NCBI RefSeq assembly: GCF_900461105.1 | Contig: NZ_UFWZ01000001.1 | Coordinates: 2,569,001 to 2,633,000 of the forward strand | Reading direction: 5' to 3' | Origin: Clostridium putrefaciens | Lineage (GTDB): Bacteria > Bacillota > Clostridia > Clostridiales > Clostridiaceae | Length of the DNA stretch: 64,000 nucleotides | Notes under the pieces: model-generated | What the model saw: the letters and a program-made list of their open reading frames with translations, nothing else | Database searches by the model: none | Told to the model about the DNA's origin: nothing | Shown: positions 42,310 to 51,432 of the stretch, one piece after another | How positions within the stretch are numbered: position 1 is the first letter of the stretch | Layout: each line of letters starts with the position of its first letter | Position numbers and translations under genes: made by a program

Positions 42310-43916
42310 CAGAAGTTTAGCACTTGAAAAGTTTTTAGGGCGATAGCCCGTTGATTTATAATGATTTGTATCAAATTAAGAAAATCGTTATTAATTCCGA
42401 TTTTTGCTGGAATTTATAAGGGAAAAACTTGCATAATAAAAGCATCCTTTTTATAATAGTTTTAACTAGAAACTTAAAATAAAAGGATGCTGATAAAATG
42501 AACACAAATTATTTAAAACAAATGCTCACCTATATTAATAAGGTATATCATATAGGCAAAAAAATCAATACCTTAAAGGATAAAAGAATAAAATTTTCTG
42601 CAAAAGTTTCAACAATCTCCTTTGTGGTATTATTTGGGTTTATACTTCAAATAAGAAGTTTCAATAGATTAGAACACTTACTTGAAAAAAATAAATTTAA
42701 AAAGTTGCTACCTAAGAAAACTAAAGTGCCACGTATTGATACCGTTAGGCGCTCATTAAGCGACTTTGACTTAGAAGGTTTAAATAATATGCACAATCAA
42801 ATAATAAAAACTGCGGTAAAAAATAAAGTCTTTAGAGCTAGTACTATGGATGGTTTAAAGGTAGTGGCAATAGATGGTGTAGAATTATTTGAAAGCACCA
42901 AAAAGTGTTGTGATAAATGTCTTAGCCGAGTTCACAATGGTGGAGTTACTCATTATTTTCACAGGTCAGTAGTATGTTCAACTGTAGGCTCTGATCCGCA
43001 CCTTATTTTAGGACAGGAAATGCTTGAACCTAAAACAGATGGATCAAATAAGGATGAAGGTGAAACTACCGGAGGGAAACGCCTAATCAATAGGCTATAT
43101 AAAGAATTTCATCATTTTGCAGATATCATAGTCGCTGACGCTCTATATTGTAAATCCACTTGGATTAAAGAAGTGCTATCAATTGGAATGAATGCAGTAG
43201 TACGAGTTAAAGATGAAAGACTTCATATTGTCAAAGATGCATTAGCTTTATTCAAGTGCAGGGAGCCAAATAAAAAGTGGGTTGTGAATAGAAAAAGTAA
43301 CAACTATATAAAAATAAAAGCCTGGGATGAAGATAATTTTGAAATGTCTAATTCAGAGATAAAAGTAAGATTTATAAAGTTTATAGAAGAAGTACATAAA
43401 AAAGATAAAGTAGAAATCAAAGAATCATGGATTATAACTACAGACAAATTTACTTCAGTAGAAACTTTGTGGAAGATAATGCATAAAAGATGGGATATTG
43501 AAAATAATGCGTTTCATCAGTTAAAAACGGAGTGGCATTTAGATCATTGCTTTCTTCATAGCCCTACAGGTGTAGAAACAGTGCTTATGTTTATAGTAAT
43601 AGCCTTTAACTTAATGCAATTATATTTTTTTCGGTGCATTAGAGGGTTTAGAAGAAAAAGGATGTTGCAAATAAATATAATTGAGGATTTAAGGGATGAG
43701 ATGCTATTAGTACAAGATTGGATAAATCCTATCTTCGATACTACTTAACTAGTTTAATAATTGTAAATTAATTTTGAAGATACTTTGGGGAGGGGGAATT
43801 TATAGGCATTTTGCGACCTATCTTTGTGTTGTGTTTCCATATATCTTAATGAATGTAATAGGTGACAATTACAGTAAGAGTAAAATTTTCACTGGGATTT
43901 TAATGCGAAATCTCTG
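42310..43916 (+). mobile_element. IS4-type insertion sequence, 1607 bp
   Basis: The element is bounded by 9-bp direct repeats TGTATCTAA (42301-42309 and 43917-43925). Its ends are imperfect inverted repeats: left CAGAAGTTTAGCACTTG and right, on the other strand, CAGAGATTTCGCATTAA. Removing it with one repeat restores the kinase frame exactly. It carries one transposase gene. Confidence 0.95.
42498..43748 (+). CDS. DDE transposase, IS4 family type
   Basis: This 416-residue transposase has DDE signatures VVAIDGVELFES, IIVADALYCKSTWI, and a C-terminal RWDIENNAFHQLKTEWHLDHCF with the catalytic Glu. Four Cys in KKCCDKCLSRVHNGG may bind zinc. It appears intact, with AAAGGATG before the ATG. The IS may still be able to move. 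Confidence 0.92.
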   Translation: MNTNYLKQMLTYINKVYHIGKKINTLKDKRIKFSAKVSTISFVVLFGFILQIRSFNRLEHLLEKNKFKKLLPKKTKVPRIDTVRRSLSDFDLEGLNNMHNQIIKTAVKNKVFRASTMDGLKVVAIDGVELFESTKKCCDKCLSRVHNGGVTHYFHRSVVCSTVGSDPHLILGQEMLEPKTDGSNKDEGETTGGKRLINRLYKEFHHFADIIVADALYCKSTWIKEVLSIGMNAVVRVKDERLHIVKDALALFKCREPNKKWVVNRKSNNYIKIKAWDEDNFEMSNSEIKVRFIKFIEEVHKKDKVEIKESWIITTDKFTSVETLWKIMHKRWDIENNAFHQLKTEWHLDHCFLHSPTGVETVLMFIVIAFNLMQLYFFRCIRGFRRKRMLQINIIEDLRDEMLLVQDWINPIFDTT

Positions 43917-44842
43917 TGTATCTAAAACTTCTATTGACAAATTTATATTATCGGGATTGTATTTTACTATTTTAGAAGTTAACAATCCTTTTAGTCCAGC
44001 GTCTTTAATTTTTTTTAGTTTAATTATTTCATTATTTTCATATTCAGAAATTAAATCTTTTTTAAAATACTTTTTTAATTCTTCAATGTTATTGTCATCT
44101 AAATATCCTTTCATCATAAAAATGATATTATTATAATCATGTTTAAACTTAGTCACATCATCTACTAAATTTTCTATAATGTTAGTATACGTTTTTAATT
44201 CTATAAATTCTTGTTATTTTATTTTTAATATATAATTTTTGTGAAAAAAGGTTAAGTTTAAAATTAAACAAACAACAGAACTTAAAATCACAATAAAAAC
44301 TGCGTCATTATTAAAAAACTTATACGCTATAAAATAAATAGCAAGAAATATAATCATTAAATTTGTTATAAATATAGTATTCATCATAAAATTATTAATT
44401 TTAAATTTAGAAAATAAGAACCCAGTAAATATTTCTTTTAAATTAATAATAAAAGCAGCATTGAAAAGCATTGCAATGTTAAAAAATATAAATATTATAT
44501 TATTTGCATATAAATTTTTAAAATTAAGCCTTAATATATTGATGAAAATTTGTGCTGTTAAAGATTCAGAAAATACCATTATTAAAGTTATAAAAAATGT
44601 AGTTTGAATCAAAGATAAGATGTTTAGTTCAAGAAGTAATGTTAAAATAATCATAAGAAATATAGTGGTAATTATAATTTTATAGTCATTTAAATAATTA
44701 AACTTAAGTAAATAATAATATACTATAGAGCTACTTAGTATTATTATGAAATTATTTATATTGATGGTAAATTTATATCTTTTAAATTTATAAGCAATAT
44801 ATAATTGAACATAAAACGTAATAAATAAAAGACCTATATTTA

Positions 44843-45583
44843 TTATCCCCAAGCCTTTTTCACCTCTTTTAATCCTGTTCTAGAAATAGATAACCTTCCT
44901 CCTGTCACAATATCAATATGAGTATCATTTAAATTTTTACATACACTTTTTATATATCTTTTATTTACTATACTTGTTTTATGAACTTGAATAAAATTAT
45001 TGTCTAGTAAATTCATTAATTCTTTTAACGTGCTATAAAATTCAACAGTAGTATTGATACTATAAAGAACTACTTTACGGCTATTTTTTATAGTCTCAAT
45101 ATAAATAATGTCTTGAAGCAGTATATTAAACATTTCAGAACCTACTTTAACTACTAACCTTTTTTCATCTTTATCATTATTCTTATTTAGTATTTGAGTA
45201 GCAATTAAAAGACTTTCCTTTAACTCACTTTCAAGGTATAAGCTTTTATCTATCAATGTTACCACCCGGAGTTTGTATTGAAATACTTTAAGACTTGCCT
45301 CAATGTGGTTAGTAACAAAAATCATCTCCCCTGTATACTTATCTAATTTCCTAATTTCTCTTCCTAATTTCAATCCATTTCTTTCTTCATTTAAGTTAAT
45401 ATCTAGTATATATATGTTTTTTCCAACACAATTTTTAATATATGAAATAACATCAGTAGGGCTATTAAAAGTTAATACATTAAACTCTTTAAAACTCATT
45501 TCTTCTTCGTAAGTTTTGATAACTATATTTTTTATCATATTCACTGTTTTTTCGCAATCATCACATATAAGTATATTAATCAT
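44843..45583 (-). CDS. LytTR-family response regulator (AgrA-like)
   Basis: This 246-residue protein has a receiver (ILICDDCEKT; phosphoacceptor Asp in IYILDINLNEERNGL) and a C-terminal LytTR DNA-binding domain (YIETIKNSRKVVLYS, FIQVHKTSIVNKRYIKSV, LSISRTGLKEV). LytTR regulators of Agr and Blp systems bind paired direct repeats before peptide and export genes. The gene is intact although its kinase partner downstream is broken, so it may be inactive, or act unphosphorylated or with another kinase. Confidence 0.93.
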   Translation of the reverse strand: MINILICDDCEKTVNMIKNIVIKTYEEEMSFKEFNVLTFNSPTDVISYIKNCVGKNIYILDINLNEERNGLKLGREIRKLDKYTGEMIFVTNHIEASLKVFQYKLRVVTLIDKSLYLESELKESLLIATQILNKNNDKDEKRLVVKVGSEMFNILLQDIIYIETIKNSRKVVLYSINTTVEFYSTLKELMNLLDNNFIQVHKTSIVNKRYIKSVCKNLNDTHIDIVTGGRLSISRTGLKEVKKAWG

Positions 45584-45780
45584 TATTTAATCCCCTTGTA
45601 TTAAATTTTTGTCATGTTGTAATTAGATTATTAGCTTTAATTCTTCCATTAAAAGTTTATAACTAAGTGTAAACCATTAAATGGCATAGGAATATTATAA
45701 CATATATCCATAGACTTAGGGTATATATACCAGAATTTAATATTAACTGTCAGTAAATATATCTATAAAAATATAACACT

Positions 45781-45829
45781 AAAAGTCCACAGCTTAACTA
45801 TTTAATTAGCCTTTGCTGTGGACTCTTTT
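45781..45829 (-). terminator. Terminator after asrC
   Basis: GAGTCCACAGC pairs with GCTGTGGACTT around a 20-base A+T-rich loop and is followed by TTTAGTG on the minus strand. It ends the sulfite reductase operon. The remaining interval 45584-45876 contains a short sequence shared with the peptide 2 terminator (45848-45877) and no gene. Confidence 0.85.
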
Positions 45830-45876
45830 ATCCGTTGGTTATCATACGTAACATATTTTTCAACTTCTTATCTTGT

Positions 45877-46860
45877 TTAGTATCTTATGCCGCTCCAATA
45901 AATATTTTCTTTAACTATGGTTTTTTCATCAAACTCTACATCTTTAAGTGCCCACTTTTTATATTCCTTAAATCCAGTTCTATCCACTATATATCCTATG
46001 TGTTCTTTTCCGCCTGGGGCAGTCCTATCTATATATTCATTAACATAATCATAGGTATTTAGTATGATTTTTAATATACTTTCTTCATCAGCCCAGATTA
46101 AAAAATCCTCTGCAAGTCTTGGATTTTTCTTTCCTGATCTGCCCATAATGGCTAGTCTATAATATTTCTTTTCACTTCTTGTCCATGCGTTAGTTGGGCA
46201 TTTTCCTACGCACTCTCCACAGCCTATACACTTCTCATCATCACGAACTACCTTAAAATTTTCAAAGCGTAAGGCTCCTGTTGCTCTTTGTTTGCAGTTT
46301 TTAACACAGGCTCCACAGCTGATGCATCTATAAGCATCATATTGAGGTTCAGTCATTCCTATTATTCCAAAATCATGCATTCTAACCTTTAAGCAATCAT
46401 TTGCACATCCTGTTAATGCCACTTTAAAGTGAAGATCATCTGGAAATATTGCCTTTTCTATTCTTTTTGCAAAAGCTGAGGTGTTATAGTTACCAAAGGG
46501 ACAGACTTTATTTCCTATACAGGCACAAATATTTCTTGTTCCTGCTGAAGTATATCCTTTTCCTTTTATATTAGGATTACTTCCTTCTACTTCCTGATTT
46601 ATTTCAAGTCCTTCTATAATTGGTTGAAGCTTAGTATTTATCTCATCCATGTCTTCCATGCTTATACCAGGTATTTCGAATCCTTGTCTAGTAGTTAAAT
46701 GAACTGTCCCGTTACCGTACATTTCTGCTATTTCTTGAATAAGTCCTAGATATCTAGCATTTAGATGTCCACCTGGAACTCTTATTCTTGAAGCTGTAAG
46801 ACCTCTTTCTTTAGTCACTCTAAAAGCATTCTTTTTAAGGGCTTTAGTATTTATATCCAT
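45877..46860 (-). CDS. asrC: Anaerobic sulfite reductase subunit C (siroheme subunit)
   Basis: This 327-residue subunit reduces sulfite to sulfide. It has the nitrite/sulfite reductase ferredoxin-like start (TASRIRVPGGHLNARYLG), siroheme/Fe-S cysteines in NICACIGNKVCPFGNYN and ALTGCANDCLKVRMHDFG, and two inserted 4Fe-4S motifs (CISCGACVKNCKQ and CIGCGECVGKCPT). It follows asrB by 12 bases. Its 3' flank marks the edge of the peptide island. Confidence 0.96.
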   Translation of the reverse strand: MDINTKALKKNAFRVTKERGLTASRIRVPGGHLNARYLGLIQEIAEMYGNGTVHLTTRQGFEIPGISMEDMDEINTKLQPIIEGLEINQEVEGSNPNIKGKGYTSAGTRNICACIGNKVCPFGNYNTSAFAKRIEKAIFPDDLHFKVALTGCANDCLKVRMHDFGIIGMTEPQYDAYRCISCGACVKNCKQRATGALRFENFKVVRDDEKCIGCGECVGKCPTNAWTRSEKKYYRLAIMGRSGKKNPRLAEDFLIWADEESILKIILNTYDYVNEYIDRTAPGGKEHIGYIVDRTGFKEYKKWALKDVEFDEKTIVKENIYWSGIRY

Positions 46861-46872
46861 AGGTGTATCCTC

Positions 46873-47664
46873 CTAATCTATTAAAGTTTTACCCTTTGTG
46901 TAGTTAAACACCGGGCCATCTATACATATATAAGTGTCGTCAATTTTGCAATGTCCACATTTCCCAAGTCCACAGCACATCTTTCTTTCCTGTGAGATCC
47001 AAATATTTTCTTCCTTTATGCCAAGCTTTAAAAATTCAAGAACAGTGAATTTCATCATCATTGGTGGTCCAACCACTATAACTTGTACATTATCTATGTC
47101 TTTAATCTTTAGCTCTGATACATATTTAGTCACAAGACCTACATTTCCAAGGTAACCTTCCTTTGGATTATCCACAGTAATTATTAAATCCATGTTTTCC
47201 TTCCAAATCTTAATATCTTCTTTAAACAATATGTCCATTGGGGATTTAAACCCAGCTATTAATGTGAATTTATCCGCATACTTAGGACTCTTTGAAAAGT
47301 AATCTACAATTCCTTTAACCGGTGAAAGACCTGTACCTCCAGCTACTACTATAACTTCTTTTCCTATATAGTTTTCTACATCAAATCCATTACCATAAGG
47401 TCCTCTTATAAATAGCTTTTGACCCACATAATAACTAAATATTTCTTCTGTAACTACTCCAACTCTTCTTATGGTAAGCTCAATCCATCCATCCCCAATG
47501 CCACTTACAGAAATAGGTGCCTCCCCATACTTTGGAAGGGATACTTCAAAAAACTGTCCTGGTTTTACCACTCCTTTAAAGCTCATTTTAAACGAATATT
47601 CTATATCTGTATGTTTTTTTATATCTAATATTTCTGATGCAAATGGCATGTATACATTACTCAT
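46873..47664 (-). CDS. asrB: Anaerobic sulfite reductase subunit B (flavin subunit)
   Basis: This 263-residue protein has a ferredoxin-NADP reductase fold: FAD-binding FIRGPYGNGFDV, nucleotide-binding VVAGGTGLSPVKGIVDYF, and a C-terminal Fe-S motif CCGLGKCGHCKIDDTYIC. It passes electrons from NAD(P)H to subunits A and C. It starts directly after asrA stops. Confidence 0.96.
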   Translation of the reverse strand: MSNVYMPFASEILDIKKHTDIEYSFKMSFKGVVKPGQFFEVSLPKYGEAPISVSGIGDGWIELTIRRVGVVTEEIFSYYVGQKLFIRGPYGNGFDVENYIGKEVIVVAGGTGLSPVKGIVDYFSKSPKYADKFTLIAGFKSPMDILFKEDIKIWKENMDLIITVDNPKEGYLGNVGLVTKYVSELKIKDIDNVQVIVVGPPMMMKFTVLEFLKLGIKEENIWISQERKMCCGLGKCGHCKIDDTYICIDGPVFNYTKGKTLID

Positions 47665-48681
47665 TTATTTCACCTCATCCATTCCAGCTTCTAGCTTATT
47701 TATACAATTTGAAAAGGATATATATTCAGGACAAATATCGTCACATCTTCCACAACCTACACACATATGTTGTCCCCATCTTTTCTTATAATCATGAACC
47801 TTATGAAGTACCTTAAATCTCATTCTTTGTCCTTTATCTAATCTAAAACTATGTCCACCTGCCATATCTGTATATCCATCTACCTGACAAGAGGCCCAAA
47901 TACGTCTTCTTTCCCCTACGTTCTTATTATCCTTATAAAATATATCTTGCATAGTAAAGCATGTACAGGTAGGACAGACAAAGTTACATCTACCACAGGC
48001 TATACATCTTGCAGAGTACTCCTTCCACATAGATGAATTCATAACCTTTAGATCAAGGTTTTCTGGTATATTCACCTTAACATCATTTTCTTCTACAAAG
48101 TCTATTTCTATATTAGTTTCTTCTTTTCTTATATCTTCAATATATTTTCCTAGCTGTTCATCCCCTGTTTCAAATAAAACCATATTATCTTCTACTTTAA
48201 TATAAGCATCATATTCATCAGTTTTATTAGTACCCATACTTACACAAAAACAATTTTCAAAGCTTTTCTTGCAGCCTATAAGTATGAATTTAGCCTTTTC
48301 TCTAAGTCTTTTGTAATAAGGATCTTCAGCTCCATTTTTTAAATATATATTGTCTATTCTCTTTAAAGAATTGATATCACAACTTCTTAGAAATATTATC
48401 ATACCTTTTTCTTCCGCTTTAGGTTCTATCCACTCATCCTCATTAAAATAAAATAAAGTTTCAGTTATAGGTATTAAGATTTCCTTATATGAAAAATTAG
48501 ACTTTTTATCAAACTCTATTTCATCTATGTTTTTAATTTCACTATATTTTATCGAATCTGTATCGGAAAATGTCCCTTTCCCTTTTAAAACCTTCGGTGC
48601 AAAAATCTTATATTCTTTTGAAATTTCTTGTAGAACCTTATCAAAATCTTCTTTATTAATTTTATATCCCATAACAATCAC
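47665..48681 (-). CDS. asrA: Anaerobic sulfite reductase subunit A (ferredoxin-like)
   Basis: This 338-residue protein has two C-terminal 4Fe-4S clusters (CIACGRCNFVCPTCTC near residue 223 and CVGCGRCDDICP near residue 310). It is the electron-transfer subunit of the AsrABC complex. It follows the FNT channel gene by a few bases; the operon order FNT, asrA, asrB, asrC is known in clostridia. Confidence 0.95.
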   Translation of the reverse strand: MIVMGYKINKEDFDKVLQEISKEYKIFAPKVLKGKGTFSDTDSIKYSEIKNIDEIEFDKKSNFSYKEILIPITETLFYFNEDEWIEPKAEEKGMIIFLRSCDINSLKRIDNIYLKNGAEDPYYKRLREKAKFILIGCKKSFENCFCVSMGTNKTDEYDAYIKVEDNMVLFETGDEQLGKYIEDIRKEETNIEIDFVEENDVKVNIPENLDLKVMNSSMWKEYSARCIACGRCNFVCPTCTCFTMQDIFYKDNKNVGERRRIWASCQVDGYTDMAGGHSFRLDKGQRMRFKVLHKVHDYKKRWGQHMCVGCGRCDDICPEYISFSNCINKLEAGMDEVK

Positions 48682-48687
48682 CTCTTA

Positions 48688-49452
48688 CTATTTTTTTGAT
48701 ATTAAATAATATGGTAGAGCTAAAAATATTGCTCCTCCAATAAAGTTTCCAAGTGTAACAAATCCTAGGTTATAAATAAACCCACTAAAGGTTACTGCCG
48801 CTCCGTGAGGTATTAATAATCCAATGCTAAGAAGCGTCATATTAGCTACGGAATGTTCAAATCCTGCTGTTATGAATACAAAAAGACACCAAAATATCAT
48901 TATTAACTTCCCTGTTTCTTCTTTCATCCTAAAAGTACACCATACCGCAAGACATACCAATATATTACACAAAACTCCTCTAATTATTAATTCATGTGGA
49001 CCTTGTGACATCTTACTTATAGACGCTGATTCTATAAAGCTTCCTACAGGTCCTGTAGCAAGTCCCGCTGCATAAAAAAGGTATGCTCCAATGACTCCGC
49101 CTAAAAGATTACCAAAAAAGCTAGCTACCCAAACCTTAATAGCTTCCCCTAGGGTAACAGTTTTTTTTAGAACTCCTATGGTCATAACAAAATTATTCCC
49201 CGTAAACAATTCTGCACCAGCAAATATAACTAGACTAAGTGCTACTCCAAAAGATGCACCCATAACGATCTTAGTAGCAGGTGAGTTTACTGCACTTAAA
49301 GAAGCTCCTATTGTAAAAATTAGCATTACTCCAAAACCAATATAAAGGCCTGCAAGTGTTGCAGATAAAATGTATCCAATTCCATTTTTCTTTAATAAAT
49401 CTGATTTACTTTCTGCTGCCTCGGATACCTTGTTAATTTCTTCACTAAACAT
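48688..49452 (-). CDS. FNT-family channel, probably hydrosulfide/sulfite type
   Basis: This 254-residue formate-nitrite transporter family protein has six helices, with family motifs LAGLYIGFGVMLIFTIG, FAGAELFTGNNFVMTIG, and WVASFFGNLLGG. The FNT member encoded with asrABC in Clostridioides was shown to conduct hydrosulfide, so export of the sulfide made by AsrABC is the likely role. AGGAGGAC precedes the ATG. Confidence 0.9.
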   Translation of the reverse strand: MFSEEINKVSEAAESKSDLLKKNGIGYILSATLAGLYIGFGVMLIFTIGASLSAVNSPATKIVMGASFGVALSLVIFAGAELFTGNNFVMTIGVLKKTVTLGEAIKVWVASFFGNLLGGVIGAYLFYAAGLATGPVGSFIESASISKMSQGPHELIIRGVLCNILVCLAVWCTFRMKEETGKLIMIFWCLFVFITAGFEHSVANMTLLSIGLLIPHGAAVTFSGFIYNLGFVTLGNFIGGAIFLALPYYLISKK

Positions 49453-49511
49453 AATATAATATGTCCTCCTTATTTATATTACTTATATCTTTATTTTACC
49501 TATAAAATAGC

Positions 49512-49538
49512 AAAAAGACTGTGATATTAATCACAGTC
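49512..49538 (-). terminator. Terminator of the Crp/Fnr gene overlapping a perfect Crp-type box
   Basis: GACTGTGAT pairs with ATCACAGTC followed by TTTTT on the minus strand; the stop codon of the regulator lies in the stem. The same bases form TGTGATTAATATCACA (49520-49535), a perfect TGTGA-N6-TCACA box, 68-83 bp before the FNT start codon. The hairpin can serve both as terminator and as operator. Confidence 0.85.
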
Positions 49539-50223
49539 CTTTAAAGAACCTAGCAAGTTTATCTTTATCTTTAACAATAATCTTTCTATTATTTAGCCTA
49601 ATTAAATCCTTCTCTTCTAGAAGTTTTAATGACCTTGAAATGGTTTCTCTTTGACTACCTAGCATATCTGCGAGATAGGTTATACTAATGTTTAAATCTA
49701 TTTCTATTCCTTCTTCAACCTTTATACCGTAATCTTTAGAAAGCTTCCAAAGTTTAGAAGCTATTTTCTTTTCTATCTTTTTATTTGGATTTGTATTATT
49801 AAGCTGTCTATATAGCCTTCTAACCTTAATTGAAAGTGAGTTTAAGACTACCTTCGTAAGATTAAAATCCTCTTCCATACATCGAAGGAAGTTATTCTTA
49901 TTTAAAAGCAAAAGCTCCCCCTCTTCAAAGGCTTCACAATTTATAGATGCAGGAAGGTCGTCTAGTATAACATCATTTAATATTTTGTCTCTTCCTAATA
50001 TATATATAACTCGCCTTTTTGCATCTTCTCCTATTTTATAAATAGAAAACTTTCCTCTTATAACTATATATATTGTATTGACCTTTTCCTTATCACTAAA
50101 GACAACATTGCCCTTTTTATAAGTCTTTTTTATTCCAAAGGAGCAAAGTTTATGCAATGTATCATCCTTTAATTCATTAAATAAATCTAATTCCCTTAAC
50201 TGTTCTATATTTAAAGCTTTCAT
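49531..50223 (-). CDS. Crp/Fnr-family transcription regulator
   Basis: The protein has 230 residues. An N-terminal cyclic-nucleotide-binding-like beta barrel (YKKGNVVFSDKEKVNTIYIVIRG, ASINCEAFEEGELLLLN) is followed by a dimer helix and a Crp-type winged helix (ITYLADMLGSQRETISRSLKLLEEKDLI). No N-terminal Cys cluster of the Fnr kind is present, so it is not an oxygen-sensing Fnr; the ligand is unknown. It lies upstream of the FNT-asr operon in the same direction and a fitting box is at its 3' end, so it probably controls sulfite reduction. Confidence 0.9.
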   Translation of the reverse strand: MKALNIEQLRELDLFNELKDDTLHKLCSFGIKKTYKKGNVVFSDKEKVNTIYIVIRGKFSIYKIGEDAKRRVIYILGRDKILNDVILDDLPASINCEAFEEGELLLLNKNNFLRCMEEDFNLTKVVLNSLSIKVRRLYRQLNNTNPNKKIEKKIASKLWKLSKDYGIKVEEGIEIDLNISITYLADMLGSQRETISRSLKLLEEKDLIRLNNRKIIVKDKDKLARFFKGL

Positions 50224-50238
50224 AAAATCTTTCCTTTA

Positions 50239-51294
50239 CTAAGCAGTTGCTTTATCTTCCATGCTTAATTCATCAGTTTCTTCTTCAATGGCTGCATTTT
50301 TATCTTTTCCATAATTTTTGAATACTATGGAACCTAAAATTCCTGCTACAGTTCCCCCAACAATTGCAAATACAATGGCTAATATTACTTTCATTGGATC
50401 ATTAAATCCAAAAGGTGCTAAAAGCCCTGGTATTGGAGATGCTGTTCCCGGTGCATTATTTATTATTTTAAAATATGCTGCTGCAAGTCCTGCGAGTCCC
50501 CCACCTAAAAAATTTGAACAGTATATGGGTATTGGATGTTTCGTTATGATATGAGCTTGTGTTAAAGGTTCTAACATAACAGCTATTACATTGCTTTTAT
50601 TTCCAAGCTTTAGCTTTTTAAACATAATACCGTTAGTGAAAGAACCCCCAACACAGGCTATTGAAGCTATACCCATAGCTAAACCTTGAAGTCCTATCAT
50701 TGCAGTGAGTGCCATTGAACTAAGTGGAGACGTACAAGTTATCTTCATTATTCCACCAAGTAAAAATCCCATTACATATGGAGATTGTTGCGCTGCTGTT
50801 GATATCATTTCCCCTATGCTAATCAATGTTGAGTTTACTACTGGGTCTACGCCTAAAGCTATAACTCTTGCTAAAGGTGCTATTGCAAGAGCCCCAACTA
50901 TGGTGTCTAACCCTTCCGGAAGCTTTTTCTCTATAATTGGTGCTACAAGTCCTACTATATATCCAGCCACAAATCCTGGAAGTATTCCGTATCCTCCAAG
51001 CGCCACCCCTGCCGCTACTGCATATATAGGATTAACCCCCATTGCTATTGGAACTAATATAGCTGCTGCAACTCCGCCCATAGAGCCTGATGATTCTCCT
51101 ACCTGTCTTAAAAAACTTAAGTTTAAAAAATCACCACTTATATACTTATGTATTGCCTCTACAAGAAAAGTTGCTACTGCTGCATTTGCAAGTCCCGACA
51201 TTGCTTTATTTCCTTTTGGGGCCTTAAAACTAAAAATTGAAAATAAAGCTAGTGTAAATAGCAACAGTCCTATACCTATTATTATGTCCATCAT
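50239..51294 (-). CDS. PfoR-like membrane protein (PTS EIIC family 2)
   Basis: This 351-residue protein has about ten helices and the PTS_EIIC_2 features GVNPIYAVAAGVALGGYGILPGF, GGIMKITCTSPLSSMALT and KHPIPIYCSNFLGGGLAGLAAAYF. It is the type named PfoR in Clostridium perfringens, reported as a regulator of perfringolysin but structurally a transporter. No EIIA or EIIB is encoded nearby. The start at 51294 follows AAGGAGTG. It precedes the Crp/Fnr gene by about 15 bases and may be in one operon with it. Confidence 0.82.
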   Translation of the reverse strand: MMDIIIGIGLLLFTLALFSIFSFKAPKGNKAMSGLANAAVATFLVEAIHKYISGDFLNLSFLRQVGESSGSMGGVAAAILVPIAMGVNPIYAVAAGVALGGYGILPGFVAGYIVGLVAPIIEKKLPEGLDTIVGALAIAPLARVIALGVDPVVNSTLISIGEMISTAAQQSPYVMGFLLGGIMKITCTSPLSSMALTAMIGLQGLAMGIASIACVGGSFTNGIMFKKLKLGNKSNVIAVMLEPLTQAHIITKHPIPIYCSNFLGGGLAGLAAAYFKIINNAPGTASPIPGLLAPFGFNDPMKVILAIVFAIVGGTVAGILGSIVFKNYGKDKNAAIEEETDELSMEDKATA

Positions 51295-51432
51295 AATGCT
51301 CACTCCTTCAAATTTTTTAATCAAAATAATTCAAATTCATTAATTATTCTGATTGTAACGCTTTACCTTCATAAGGTTTCAAGGAGCTTCAAATTAGTAA
51401 TTATAACATGCTATACAAAATTCTTATAGGTG

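Larger units (their letters stand above)
41965..44852 (-). pseudogene. AgrC-like sensor histidine kinase, broken by nonsense codon and IS
   Basis: After removal of the IS and one target copy the gene has about 423 codons, the usual AgrC size. Residues 1-210 form six to seven membrane helices. An in-frame TAA (44214-44216) follows. The frame then continues as QEFIELKTYTNIIENL and KFKHDYNNIIFMM (phosphoacceptor His). The IS interrupts at VLDT. The 3' part restores IDTFHIDIIDLC, ILIDNAHEAAKDS (N box) and STKGKNRGIGLNNV (G box). The TTG start overlaps the regulator gene. It is the presumed receptor of the AgrD-like peptide. Confidence 0.92.

Noticed and set aside
42409-43804. GGAATTTATA direct repeats as the target duplication of the IS
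   Set aside because: They lie inside the element. The 9-bp TGTATCTAA repeats lie next to matching inverted ends and restore the kinase frame.
43774-44136. Plus-strand ORF of 120 residues beside the transposase
   Set aside because: It is the antisense shadow of the broken kinase gene and spans the IS end.
24100-45900. CRISPR array or tRNA-anchored integrative element
   Set aside because: Repeats in the island are fragments of genes and not regularly spaced. No tRNA gene, integrase or attachment site is recognisable.
50705-51343. Plus-strand ORF of 212 residues
   Set aside because: Antisense shadow of the PfoR-like membrane protein gene.
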